Positions 8,128 to 15,705 of a stretch of 64,000 bases of DNA are shown here, piece by piece (within the stretch, counting starts at the first letter, position 1; every line of letters starts with the position of its first letter). The notes under the pieces are model-generated. The model did no database searches and was not told the origin of the DNA. It saw nothing but the letters and a program-made list of their open reading frames with translations. The stretch is taken from positions 1-64,000 of the forward strand of contig CAZLQD010000040.1 of assembly GCA_964561605.1 (NCBI GenBank). Reading direction: 5' to 3'. A program made the translations under genes and the position numbers. Source of the stretch: JALUZX01 sp964561605. Its GTDB lineage: Bacteria; Planctomycetota; UBA1135; JALUZX01.

Positions 8128-8954
8128 ACCAGAACGAACCCGTGACCCCCGTGGCCGACTACCTGCGGCTCTCCAAGCTCCCCTTCATCTTCTGTCCCGG
8201 ATGCGGCCACGGCATCATCATCCAGTCCTTCCTGAGAACCCTGAAGAAGCTGGAGATCCACAAAGAGGACGTGGCCCTCATCTCGGGGATCGGTTGCTCC
8301 AGCCGGGCGCCGGGTTACCTGGATTTCAACACCCTTCACACCACCCACGGCAGGGCCATCGCCTTCGCCACGGGGATCAAGCTCACCAAGCCCCACCTGC
8401 ACGTGGTGGTGATCACCGGAGACGGCGACGCCGCCGCCATCGGGGGAAACCACCTGATCCACGCCTGCCGGCGCAACATCGACATCACCGTCCTGGTCTT
8501 CAACAACTACATCTACGGAATGACGGGCGGCCAGGTCTCTCCCACCACTCCCAGGGGAATGCGGGCCTCGACGGCGCCCTACGGCTCCATCGATCCGCCC
8601 TTCGACATCGCCAACCTGGCGGCCGCGGCGGGCGCATCCTTCGTGGGCAGGACCACCGTCTTCCATACCCCCCAACTGGACAAGCTCATCGAGCAGGCCC
8701 TGAGCAAGAAGGGGTTTTCCCTGGTGGAGGTCCTGAGCCAGTGCCCCATCGCCTTCGGGAGGCGCAACAAGATCCCCCAACCCTTCGAGCTCATGGAATT
8801 CATGAAGAAGGGCGCCGTCCCCGTCGCAAAGGCCAAGGACATGACTCCCGAGGAGCTCAAGGGAAAGTTCACCACGGGGGTCCTGGCCGACAACGACCGC
8901 CCCGAGTACGTGGAACAGTATTTCAAGCTCTGCGAGAAAGTTCAGGGAAGTTGA
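8124..8954 (+). CDS. korB: 2-oxoacid:ferredoxin oxidoreductase beta subunit
   Basis: The thiamine-diphosphate-binding beta subunit (276 residues). The N-terminus carries FCPGCGHG, including cysteines typical of the KorB family. The ThDP and magnesium motif GDGDAAAIGGNH lies near residue 100 with a downstream NNYIYGMTGGQ. GIGCSSR near residue 55 is also a family mark. Further cysteines near the N-terminus fit a [4Fe-4S] cluster. The start ATG 8124 overlaps the korA stop codon by four bases. It forms the catalytic core with KorA and KorC. Length is normal. Confidence 0.93.
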   Translation: MNQNEPVTPVADYLRLSKLPFIFCPGCGHGIIIQSFLRTLKKLEIHKEDVALISGIGCSSRAPGYLDFNTLHTTHGRAIAFATGIKLTKPHLHVVVITGDGDAAAIGGNHLIHACRRNIDITVLVFNNYIYGMTGGQVSPTTPRGMRASTAPYGSIDPPFDIANLAAAAGASFVGRTTVFHTPQLDKLIEQALSKKGFSLVEVLSQCPIAFGRRNKIPQPFELMEFMKKGAVPVAKAKDMTPEELKGKFTTGVLADNDRPEYVEQYFKLCEKVQGS

Positions 8955-8967
8955 AAGGGACCCGCCC

Positions 8968-9504
8968 ATGACCGAGCGTTACGAAATCCGCCTCAGTGGA
9001 GAGGGTGGCCAGGGCCTGGTCCTGGCCGGGAAGATCCTGGCCGAGGCCGCCGCCCTCTACGACGGCAAGAACGCCACCCAGAGCCAGTCCTACGGCCCCG
9101 AGGCCCGGGGCGGGGCGAGCCGGTCCGACGTCATCATCTCCGACGGGGAGATCGACTACCCCAAGGCCATGAACCTGGACATCCTCCTGGCCCTCACCCA
9201 GGAGTCGGTGGACAAGTACATCGGCAACCTCAAGCCCGGGGGAGTCCTCGTGGTGGACAGCGACTCCGTCCACACCGTTCCGCAAGGAGATTTCAAAGTG
9301 GTCCAGGTCCCCATTCTCCGGACGGCAAGGGAGAAGGTGGGAAAGAGCATCGTCGCCAACATGGTCGCCTTGGGAGTCATCACCAAGATCACCGGCGTGG
9401 TGAGCCAGGAAGCGGCGGAGAACGCCCTTCTCAACCGGGTTCCCAAGGGAACCCAGGAGATCAACCTCAAGGCCTTCCGCCTGGGCATGGAGATGGCAGG
9501 CTGA
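8968..9504 (+). CDS. korC: 2-oxoacid:ferredoxin oxidoreductase gamma subunit
   Basis: The 178-residue gamma subunit, which binds part of the CoA and stabilises the complex. The N-terminal glycine-rich segment SGEGGQGLVLAGKILAEAA and the downstream SYGPEARGG motif are diagnostic of this family (POR gamma domain). The gene begins 13 bases after korB with AAAGGG upstream. The three genes make a complete korABC set with the ferredoxin part fused into korA. No acceptor-specific feature is visible. Confidence 0.92.
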   Translation: MTERYEIRLSGEGGQGLVLAGKILAEAAALYDGKNATQSQSYGPEARGGASRSDVIISDGEIDYPKAMNLDILLALTQESVDKYIGNLKPGGVLVVDSDSVHTVPQGDFKVVQVPILRTAREKVGKSIVANMVALGVITKITGVVSQEAAENALLNRVPKGTQEINLKAFRLGMEMAG

Positions 9505-9575
9505 GCCTCCTCCTTCACCCCTCCCGGGGGGCGCGCCGAAAAAGGTAAAGAGACGCGCCGCCCCGGGGGGAATCC

Positions 9576-10112
9576 ATGGGAACCGATCAGCTTCCAGCCG
9601 GCCTCTTTCTCTTCCTGGCCCTGAGCTCCTGCACCACCACCTACCTCTCCCGGGAGAACCCCGGAAGAGACCTTCCCGTCTTCCCTGGGGATGCCTCGAG
9701 GCCCTACCAGGTGGTGGGGCACGTCTCCCTCCACCAGTCCTCCTTCTACGTCCTGGGCTTCCTCTCCCTCGTCCCCCTGGACCTTCCGGGCCTCCTCAAG
9801 AGGGACCTTCCCCGGGCCGTCCGGGAGATGGGGGGAGAGGCCCTTCTTTTCGCCGAGGTCCGGGTCACCCCGCCGGGCTTCCCCAACCTTTTGAAGTTCC
9901 CCTTCCTCGCATCTTCGGGAAAGGCCGAGGTCTCGGGCCTGGCCGTTCGGTGGACCGGGCCGAAGAAGGCCGCCTCGGCGGGAAAAGAAAAAGGGACCTA
10001 TGTTTCTCCCATTTGTGCCGTAGATAAGAAAACCGGCAAGGCCGCCCCCCTTTCCCAGGAAGACCCTCCCAGGGAGGGTCCCCCGGAGAGGGGAGAGAAG
10101 ACCGAGAGATGA
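9576..10112 (+). CDS. Predicted lipoprotein, unknown function
   Basis: A 178-residue protein with a short signal peptide ending in LSSC, so Cys19 is probably lipidated. The mature part has a conserved-looking core (GHVSLHQSSFYVLGFLSLVPLD then RAVREMGGEALLFAEVRV), which resembles small envelope lipoproteins of unknown role. The tail is rich in lysine, proline and glutamate and is probably disordered. ATG 9576 follows a GGGGGG stretch and an imperfect GC-rich hairpin in the upstream gap. It lies between korC and a phosphotransferase-like gene, which says little about its job. I do not recognise a named family. Confidence 0.65.
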   Translation: MGTDQLPAGLFLFLALSSCTTTYLSRENPGRDLPVFPGDASRPYQVVGHVSLHQSSFYVLGFLSLVPLDLPGLLKRDLPRAVREMGGEALLFAEVRVTPPGFPNLLKFPFLASSGKAEVSGLAVRWTGPKKAASAGKEKGTYVSPICAVDKKTGKAAPLSQEDPPREGPPERGEKTER

Positions 10113-10144
10113 CCCCGGGCCCGTAGGCCCTTGGAGGATCGGGC

Positions 10145-11155
10145 ATGGAAGGATCCTGGAGCAGGAAGGCAGAAAAGGCCGCCGGGCCGGGACTCCACAA
10201 AGGTCCCCCCCCGGCGCCCAGCCGCCCCCCCGAGTCGGCCCAGGTCCTGGAGTGCCTGGACGGCCTGGGCCTGGAGCCCCTGGGCGGAGAGGTCCCCTTC
10301 CAGACCCACAACGCCCTCTTCCTCCCCGCCAAGGGCAGGGACGGCCGGCCCTTCCTCTTCAAGTTCTACCTTTCCTGTCCCACGGGGAAGTTCGAGCAGG
10401 GCCTGGACCCCGAAGGGGACTGTCGGAGGAGAGAGGCCGCCTTCTACCGGTTCCTCGACGTAGTGGACCGGGACCGGGTCTTTCTCAATGTTCCCCGCCT
10501 GGTGATCACAGACCAGGAGGATCCCCCCAAGTGGGTCCTCCTGGAAGGAATCCCGGGGCTCAAGACGGCCCGGGAGGAGGTGCCCAGGCCCGATTGGCTC
10601 CTGGACTCCATGAGGGCCCTCCAGAAGATCCCTCTCAGGCTCACCCAGGGCCGGAGGGGCCTGGCCCTGGAGAGGTGGGACCCTTACGCCCACAGAGAAG
10701 TCGTCCTCAGGATGCGGGACCAGGTGGAACCCAAAGTGGGCCCCAAAGCCTGGGACCTCCTTGTGCGGACCCTCAACGAGGCCCGGGAGTGGACCGACTC
10801 CCAGGATCCGGTCCTGGTCAACGGCGATTTCCAGGACGACAGCCTCCTCCTGGACCAGGACGGCAGGATCTACCTCCAGGACTTCCGCCGGGTGGGCTGG
10901 GGCAACCCGGACCACGACCTCTCCTGGTTCTGGGTGGGCACCACCAGGGACAAGGAATACCGGGACCAGATCTTCCAGCTCTACTGCTCTTCCATGGGCC
11001 CCTCCGAGAGGACCCGGGTGGAGTGGGCCATCCGGAGCACGGCCATCTACCGGGCCTGCCTGGACCTGGCCCAGGCCCGAACCCCCCAGGAGATCGCCCC
11101 GGCAGGAGAACTCCTGGAACGGGCCATCCTGGGAGGTTCCTACCTCTTCACCTGA
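10145..11155 (+). CDS. APH-fold phosphotransferase-like protein, active site altered
   Basis: A 336-residue protein resembling aminoglycoside and choline phosphotransferases. The second half shows the catalytic region VNGDFQDDSLLLDQDGR then LQDFRRVGWGNPDHDLSW. In active members this reads HGDxxxxN followed by a D-containing metal loop. Here the catalytic Asp and the second Asp (in QDFRR) are kept, but the His is Asn and the metal-binding Asn is Ser. The N-lobe lysine region FLFKFYLSC is present. It could be a kinase with unusual chemistry, a kinase for a sugar or lipid head group, or a pseudokinase. The N-terminal 35 residues are low complexity. The gene starts 32 bases after the lipoprotein and may be co-transcribed. 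Confidence 0.65.
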   Translation: MEGSWSRKAEKAAGPGLHKGPPPAPSRPPESAQVLECLDGLGLEPLGGEVPFQTHNALFLPAKGRDGRPFLFKFYLSCPTGKFEQGLDPEGDCRRREAAFYRFLDVVDRDRVFLNVPRLVITDQEDPPKWVLLEGIPGLKTAREEVPRPDWLLDSMRALQKIPLRLTQGRRGLALERWDPYAHREVVLRMRDQVEPKVGPKAWDLLVRTLNEAREWTDSQDPVLVNGDFQDDSLLLDQDGRIYLQDFRRVGWGNPDHDLSWFWVGTTRDKEYRDQIFQLYCSSMGPSERTRVEWAIRSTAIYRACLDLAQARTPQEIAPAGELLERAILGGSYLFT

Positions 11156-11173
11156 GACCCCGCCCCGGGGGAA

Positions 11174-11230
11174 GCGCGAAATTTTTCGCGCCTTTGCCTT
11201 TCCCGGCGGGAGAGCGCGGAAAATTTCGCG
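11174..11230. promoter_or_regulatory. Twin AT-core palindromes upstream of the sigma factor gene
   Basis: Two near-identical palindromes lie exactly 40 bases apart: GCGCGAAATTTTTCGCGC (11174-11191) and GCGCGGAAAATTTCGCG (11214-11230). Each has a GCG arm, an A/T core, and a matching CGC arm. They stand about 145-200 bases before the ECF sigma gene in an otherwise GC-rich gap. The spacing is close to four helical turns, as expected for cooperative binding of a dimeric regulator. Each could also fold as a hairpin, but a terminator T-run is absent. The binding protein is unknown. Confidence 0.5.
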
Positions 11231-11373
11231 GTCCTTGGGCCCGCCATCGAGGCCCCCGGAGAGTCCCTCGCCCTCAACCCGATGTTTTCCAGTAGGTTAG
11301 GGATGAATTTCCCCTTTCCCCCACCCTGGGCCCGGAGTTTGCTAGGTGGCCCCTTGCTGGAAGCACAAGGAGC

Positions 11374-12075
11374 ATGAACGACATGGTGGCACGGACGGCG
11401 GCAAAGAAGGTCCCCCAGGTTTCCTCTTCCAACCCCTCCCGCGACAAAGTCTCCCAGGAAAGCCGACAAGGACGATTTTCCGAAGACGACGAGCTCCTGC
11501 TCCGGTTCTCCCTCGACGACGACCAGGACGCCTTCCAGCAACTCGTGGAGAAATACCAGGAACGGATCCATCGCTACATCATGGGGATCGTCAGGGACGA
11601 CATCCTGGCCGACGACGTCACCCAGGAGGTGTGCCTCAAGCTCTACCTGAAACACCACCTCTACCAGCCGGGCACCCACTTCCGGGCCTGGCTCTTCGAG
11701 GTGGCCCGCAACCAGGCCCTCTCGGCCCTCCGCAGGAACCGCCGTATTCCCAAGCCCTTGAGCGCCCTGAACCTCCCCGAGGGGGAGCGGGATCCCTTCG
11801 AGAGCCGGGTCGTGGAGGCCCACGATGCCCCCAGGCTCGTAGAGGAAGAGTTCAAGAACCTCTTCCTCAAGGCCGTGGAGGATCTTCCCCCGATCTACAA
11901 AGAGGTCTTCACCTACTGCGTCCTGGAAGGCCATACCTACGAGCAGGCCTCCCTCTACCTGGAGATTCCCAAGGGGACCGTGGCCATCCGGCTCATGCGG
12001 GCCAGGAAGCGCCTCTTCCGGGCCCTCTCGCCCCACATCGGGCGGGTGCGCCGGCCCCCGGCCTGTTTCAAGTGA
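11374..12075 (+). CDS. ECF-type RNA polymerase sigma factor
   Basis: A 233-residue sigma-70 family protein of the extracytoplasmic-function type. Region 2 spans about residues 45-110 (DDQDAFQQLVEKYQ, then DDVTQEVCLKLY and FRAWLFEVARNQALSALRR). Region 4 spans about 165-225, with a helix-turn-helix in YEQASLYLEIPKGTVAIRLMRARKRL. Regions 1.1 and 3 are absent. The first 40 residues are an unstructured Ser- and Lys-rich extension. ATG 11374 is only one base after AAGGAG, so ATG 11383 (ten bases from it) may be the true start. No anti-sigma gene is adjacent; the downstream gene is convergent and overlaps the stop by eight bases. Twin palindromes upstream suggest regulated transcription. Confidence 0.9.
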   Translation: MNDMVARTAAKKVPQVSSSNPSRDKVSQESRQGRFSEDDELLLRFSLDDDQDAFQQLVEKYQERIHRYIMGIVRDDILADDVTQEVCLKLYLKHHLYQPGTHFRAWLFEVARNQALSALRRNRRIPKPLSALNLPEGERDPFESRVVEAHDAPRLVEEEFKNLFLKAVEDLPPIYKEVFTYCVLEGHTYEQASLYLEIPKGTVAIRLMRARKRLFRALSPHIGRVRRPPACFK

Positions 12076-12979
12076 GAAGCCCCTCTCCTTCCAGCACCTC
12101 CAGGACGAATTCCGGGTCCAGGGCCGAGAGATCCCTCCCCCTTTGCAACGTGACCGCTCCCGGCCAGGGCGGCCCCCAGACCTTGGGATCGGTAGGACCG
12201 AAGAGGACCAGGGCGGGCACCCCAAGAGCGGCCGCCAGGTGGGAAGGCCCCGAGTCGTTGCCCACGTAGGCCCGGGCCCGGACCAGCCGCCGCCCCAGTT
12301 CCACCGCATCCCTCACGACCCGGGCCGCCAGGCCCCGCTCCTCGAAGAAGGCCGGTGTCGGTCCCCGCTCCTCTTCGGCAGGCCCGAGGAGGACCTCCAC
12401 TTGGAGGCCCTTCCTCTCCAGGAGGCCTCCCAGGCGGGCGAAGGCCCCGGCGGGCCAGGCCTTCCGGATCGATCCCGCCCCGGCGTGGAGGACCACCAGG
12501 GAGCCCCTCTCCTCCCTTCCCCCCCCAAGAGACTCCCTGAGCCTTTTCAGGGGAGGCGGAGGCCAGGGGAGGAACTCCTCCAGGCCCGACCTGGCCAGGA
12601 GGGTCCTGGCGAGGCTCTCCCGCCGGTCCTCCCTGGGCCTGGTGGAAAAGAGGAGGATCCTCTCCCCCCAGGTCCCGTCCTCCTCCCATTCCAGGAGCAC
12701 CCTGGAAGCCCGGGCCAAGGCCTCCGGCGGCGGCCCCGGGGGCATGCGCCCCTGGAAGATCTCCAGCAGAGGCGGCCAGGTGGAGGCTGGGTGGACCCTT
12801 TGGGCCAGCCCCGCCGCCAGGGCCAATTCCAGGTAGTCCCCGTGGCCCACGAAGAGCAGCTCCTCTCCCGGCGCGGACCTGCGGAAGGCCTCCAGGACGG
12901 GGAAGAAGAGCAAGGTGTCCCCCAGGGCACCCCGGCGGAGGGCCACCAGGCCCGGCTCTTTTCTTGATGCGGCCCCCAC
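12068..12979 (-). CDS. Glycosyltransferase family 9 (heptosyltransferase-like)
   Basis: A soluble GT-B glycosyltransferase of about 303 residues. The N-terminal motif LVALRRGALGDTLLFFPVLEAFR is typical of GT9 enzymes such as WaaC and WaaF, which add heptose to the lipopolysaccharide core. The C-terminal domain has VVLHAGAGSIRKAWP and YVGNDSGPSHLAAALGVPALVLFGPTDPKVW, the nucleotide-sugar binding part. The frame is open to 13093, but that would overlap the nuoA start, so I prefer GTG 12979; GTG 12946 is also possible. Sugar and acceptor are unknown. It is divergent from the nuo operon and convergent with the sigma factor gene. Confidence 0.8.
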   Translation of the reverse strand: MGAASRKEPGLVALRRGALGDTLLFFPVLEAFRRSAPGEELLFVGHGDYLELALAAGLAQRVHPASTWPPLLEIFQGRMPPGPPPEALARASRVLLEWEEDGTWGERILLFSTRPREDRRESLARTLLARSGLEEFLPWPPPPLKRLRESLGGGREERGSLVVLHAGAGSIRKAWPAGAFARLGGLLERKGLQVEVLLGPAEEERGPTPAFFEERGLAARVVRDAVELGRRLVRARAYVGNDSGPSHLAAALGVPALVLFGPTDPKVWGPPWPGAVTLQRGRDLSALDPEFVLEVLEGEGLLT

Positions 12980-13008
12980 GGGCTGATAGATTCCCTTACT
13001 TCCTGGTT

Positions 13009-13026
13009 CCGCCGTCCGGCGGAAAT
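13009..13026. promoter_or_regulatory. Inverted repeat between GT9 gene and nuo operon
   Basis: TTCCGCC (13009-13015) and GGCGGAA (13020-13026) make a perfect 7-bp inverted repeat with a GTCC centre in the divergent gap. A possible minus-10 box TATACC lies at 13067-13072, just before nuoA, but no matching minus-35 box stands out. This could be an operator or an mRNA leader hairpin. Confidence 0.35.
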
Positions 13027-13091
13027 CCTTGCGGTTCCTGGTCGAAGAGCGACTCCCGGAGCGCAGTATACCGGCGAGAGAGGTGGAGGCC

Positions 13092-13463
13092 ATGCTGGGT
13101 GACTACCTGCCCCTTCTCTTCATGACCGCCGCCGTAGCGGCTTTGGTGGCCTTCATCCTGGTCGCCTCCTCCCTCCTTTCCCGCAACAGACCCACCCGGG
13201 GCAAGGCCAACACCTACGAGTGCGGCATGACCCCCGTGGGCGACGCCAGGAGACCCACCCAGGCCAGGTTCTTCGTCACGGCCGTCCTCTTCATCCTCTT
13301 CGACATCGAGTCGGTCTTCCTCATCCCCTGGGCCTTGAACCTCAAGGCTCTGCGGGGCCGGATGGGAGGCCTCCTCTTCTTCGAGATGCTCTTCTTCCTT
13401 CTGGTCCTGGGCGTGGGGCTGGCCTACGTGTGGAAGAAAGGAGGGCTCGATTGGAAGCGCTGA
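13092..13463 (+). CDS. nuoA: NADH-quinone oxidoreductase subunit A
   Basis: A 123-residue membrane subunit of complex I with three transmembrane helices. The conserved loop TYECGMTPVGDARRPTQARFF and the helix ILFDIESVFLIPWAL are diagnostic. It helps form the quinone-site region where the peripheral arm meets the membrane arm. GGAGG precedes ATG 13092. It is the first gene of the operon, and the expected next gene, nuoB, is not there: nuoC follows at once with an overlap of 13 bases. Confidence 0.95.
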   Translation: MLGDYLPLLFMTAAVAALVAFILVASSLLSRNRPTRGKANTYECGMTPVGDARRPTQARFFVTAVLFILFDIESVFLIPWALNLKALRGRMGGLLFFEMLFFLLVLGVGLAYVWKKGGLDWKR

Positions 13464-13948
13464 CCCGGGAACTCCAGGAGAAGTTCGGCGAAAGGGTGGC
13501 TCCCATGGAGGATTCCCGGGACATGCCGGGATTCCAGGTGGCCTCGGGCATCCTCCTTGCGGTCTGCCGTTTCCTGGCGGAAGAGGCCTCCATCCGCTTC
13601 GAACAGCTCACCGACGTCACGGCCGTGGACGAGTTCCCCGCCGAGCCGAGGTTCCGGCTGGTCTACCACCTCCTCTCCCTCTCCTCCAACAAGAGGCTCC
13701 GCCTCCAAGTCCTCCTCGGCGGAGAGGACCCGGTGGTGGACTCGGTGACGGGGGTCTGGGCCGGGGCGGACTGGCTCGAACGGGAGGCCTGGGACATGTT
13801 CGGAATCCGTTTCGAGGGTCATCCCGGCCTGAAGAGGATCCTCATGCCCCTGGACTACACCCACTTCCCCCTGCGGAAGGACTTTCCCGTCCGGGGGATC
13901 GACCCGGGGCGGCATTACAGGGACTGGGACCGGGGCCGCAAGGCCTGA
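13451..13948 (+). CDS. nuoC: NADH-quinone oxidoreductase subunit C
   Basis: A 165-residue hydrophilic subunit of the connecting module. The C-terminal signature REAWDMFGIRFEGHPGLKRILMPLDYTHFPLRKDFP is typical. The start is TTG 13451, inside the end of nuoA, with GGAGGG six bases upstream; no ATG start upstream is convincing. It is a plain NuoC, with no fused NuoB or NuoD domain. Its close coupling to nuoA shows that nuoB was not simply overlooked between them. Confidence 0.93.
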   Translation: MEALTRELQEKFGERVAPMEDSRDMPGFQVASGILLAVCRFLAEEASIRFEQLTDVTAVDEFPAEPRFRLVYHLLSLSSNKRLRLQVLLGGEDPVVDSVTGVWAGADWLEREAWDMFGIRFEGHPGLKRILMPLDYTHFPLRKDFPVRGIDPGRHYRDWDRGRKA

Positions 13949-13957
13949 GGGGGGTTC

Positions 13958-15211
13958 ATGGCGGGGACGGCGCAGACGAGGAAGGTCGAGTTCACCTGGA
14001 TGCCCGGGGGGCACGAGGAACTCATGACCCTCAACGTGGGGCCCCAGCACCCGGCCACCCACGGGGTCCTCCGGATCATCGTCACCCTCGAGGGGGAACA
14101 GATCGTCGACGCCGAGCCCGTGGTGGGCTACCTCCACCGGGGCAAGGAGAAGATGGGCGAGGCCCTCACCTACCACCAGTTCATCGTCCACTGCGACAGG
14201 CTGGACTACCTCTCCTCCAACCTGAACACCATCGCCTACTGCGAGACCGTGGAGAAGCTCGCCGGCATCGAGGTGCCTCCCAGGTGCAAATACCTGCGGG
14301 TGATCCTGAACGAGCTCTCCCGCATCGCATCGCACCTGGTCTACGTCGGCACGGGCGCCCTGGACATCGGCGCCGCCACGGTCTTCTTCCATTCCTGGCG
14401 GGAACGGGAGAAGATCTACGACATCTTCGACCTGATCACGGGCCACCGCATGAATTACGGGTTCGCCCGGATCGGCGGACTCCAGGCCGACTTCAGCGAC
14501 GAGGCCCTGGCCGCGATCCGCGCCTTCACGGAGGAGTTCGAAGAGCGGGTCGACGGCTACGAGTATCTCCTTACGAAGAACCGTATCTGGTGGGAGAGGA
14601 ACAAGGGCATCGGCGTGATCGATCCCGCCACGGCGGTGAACCTGGGCCTCTCCGGCCCCAACCTCAGGGGCTCCGGTGTGGCCAGGGACCTGAGGATCCA
14701 CGAGCCCTACGCCGCCTACGAGGACTTCGACTTCGAGATCCCCGTGGGAACCAACGGCGACTGCTTCGACCGATACATGGTCCGGATCCAGGAAATGCGC
14801 CAGTCCAACCGCATCCTCGCCCAGGCCCTGGAGAAGCTCCCCAAGGGAGAGATCTTCGCCGAGGACAGGCGCTTCGTCCTGCCTCCCAAGGAGAGGCTCC
14901 TCACCTCCCACGACCACCGGGGGGTCTACCCCGAGAAGGCCGTCATGGAGGAGCTGATCGCCCAGTTCAAGGTGATCACCGACGCCCGGATTCCCCCGGG
15001 CCGGGTCTACCACGCCGTGGAGGCTTCCAAGGGAGAATTGGGTTTCTTCATCGTCTCCGACGGATCCAACCGGGCCAAGCGCTTGCGCATCCGCTCGCCC
15101 AGTTTCGTCAACCTCCAGGCCCTGGCCGGTATGGCCCGGGGGCACCTCCTTTCCGACCTGATCGCAGTCATCGCGAGCCTGGACTTCGTCCTGGGAGAGG
15201 TGGACCGTTGA
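13958..15211 (+). CDS. nuoD: NADH-quinone oxidoreductase subunit D
   Basis: A 417-residue peripheral-arm subunit, homologous to the large subunit of [NiFe] hydrogenases, that forms the quinone cavity together with NuoB. The conserved segments LNVGPQHPATHGVLR near residue 25 and GTGALDIGAATVFFHSWREREK near 130 are present, as is the C-terminal DPVMG-like end region replaced here by VIASLDFVLGEVDR. The Tyr and His of the quinone site fit GPQHPATHG and the downstream loops. The start ATG 13958 is ten bases after nuoC. Confidence 0.95.
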   Translation: MAGTAQTRKVEFTWMPGGHEELMTLNVGPQHPATHGVLRIIVTLEGEQIVDAEPVVGYLHRGKEKMGEALTYHQFIVHCDRLDYLSSNLNTIAYCETVEKLAGIEVPPRCKYLRVILNELSRIASHLVYVGTGALDIGAATVFFHSWREREKIYDIFDLITGHRMNYGFARIGGLQADFSDEALAAIRAFTEEFEERVDGYEYLLTKNRIWWERNKGIGVIDPATAVNLGLSGPNLRGSGVARDLRIHEPYAAYEDFDFEIPVGTNGDCFDRYMVRIQEMRQSNRILAQALEKLPKGEIFAEDRRFVLPPKERLLTSHDHRGVYPEKAVMEELIAQFKVITDARIPPGRVYHAVEASKGELGFFIVSDGSNRAKRLRIRSPSFVNLQALAGMARGHLLSDLIAVIASLDFVLGEVDR

Positions 15212-15705
15212 ATTTCCCCAAGGAAAAAGTCGCCGCATGGGAGGCCCTGAAGAAGCGCTACCCCGATTCCCGGGCCGCCCTGATCCCCGTCCTCCACCAG
15301 GTCCAGGAGGAGGCGGGCTGGCTGAGCAGGGAAGCCCTGGAGTGGGTGGCCGATTTCTTCCACCTCCCCCCCGTGGAGGTCCTGGAGACGGCCAGTTTCT
15401 ACTGGATGCTCCGCCTGAAGCCCGAGGGCAAGTACAGGATCGCCGTGTGCCGCAACATCTCCTGCCACTTGAGGGGCAAGGATGAAGTGCTCCGGGCCAT
15501 CCGGGACGTGACGGGCCTCACCCCCGATCCCCACGGGCCCGTGACCAGCGAGGACGGCCTCTTCTCCCTTCGACTGGTGGAGTGCATGGGCGCCTGCAGT
15601 TCCGCCCCCATGATGGACATCAACGGCGAATACAAGGAACACCTGGACTACGAGAAGACCAGGGCCATCCTGGAGGAGATCCTCCGGAAGGAGGGAAAGC
15701 GGTGA
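15208..15705 (+). CDS. nuoE: NADH-quinone oxidoreductase subunit E
   Basis: A 165-residue thioredoxin-like [2Fe-2S] subunit of the NADH dehydrogenase module. The four cluster ligands are visible in CRNISC (C-x4-C) and ECMGAC (C-x3-C). The start is TTG 15208, which overlaps the nuoD stop, with a GAGAGG purine stretch upstream; the other in-frame starts lie far inside nuoD. It transfers or buffers electrons near the FMN site with NuoF. Confidence 0.93.
   Translation: MNFPKEKVAAWEALKKRYPDSRAALIPVLHQVQEEAGWLSREALEWVADFFHLPPVEVLETASFYWMLRLKPEGKYRIAVCRNISCHLRGKDEVLRAIRDVTGLTPDPHGPVTSEDGLFSLRLVECMGACSSAPMMDINGEYKEHLDYEKTRAILEEILRKEGKR

Noticed and set aside
9505..9575. Terminator between korC and the lipoprotein gene
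   Set aside because: The GC-rich hairpin is imperfect, has a long loop, and no T-run follows.
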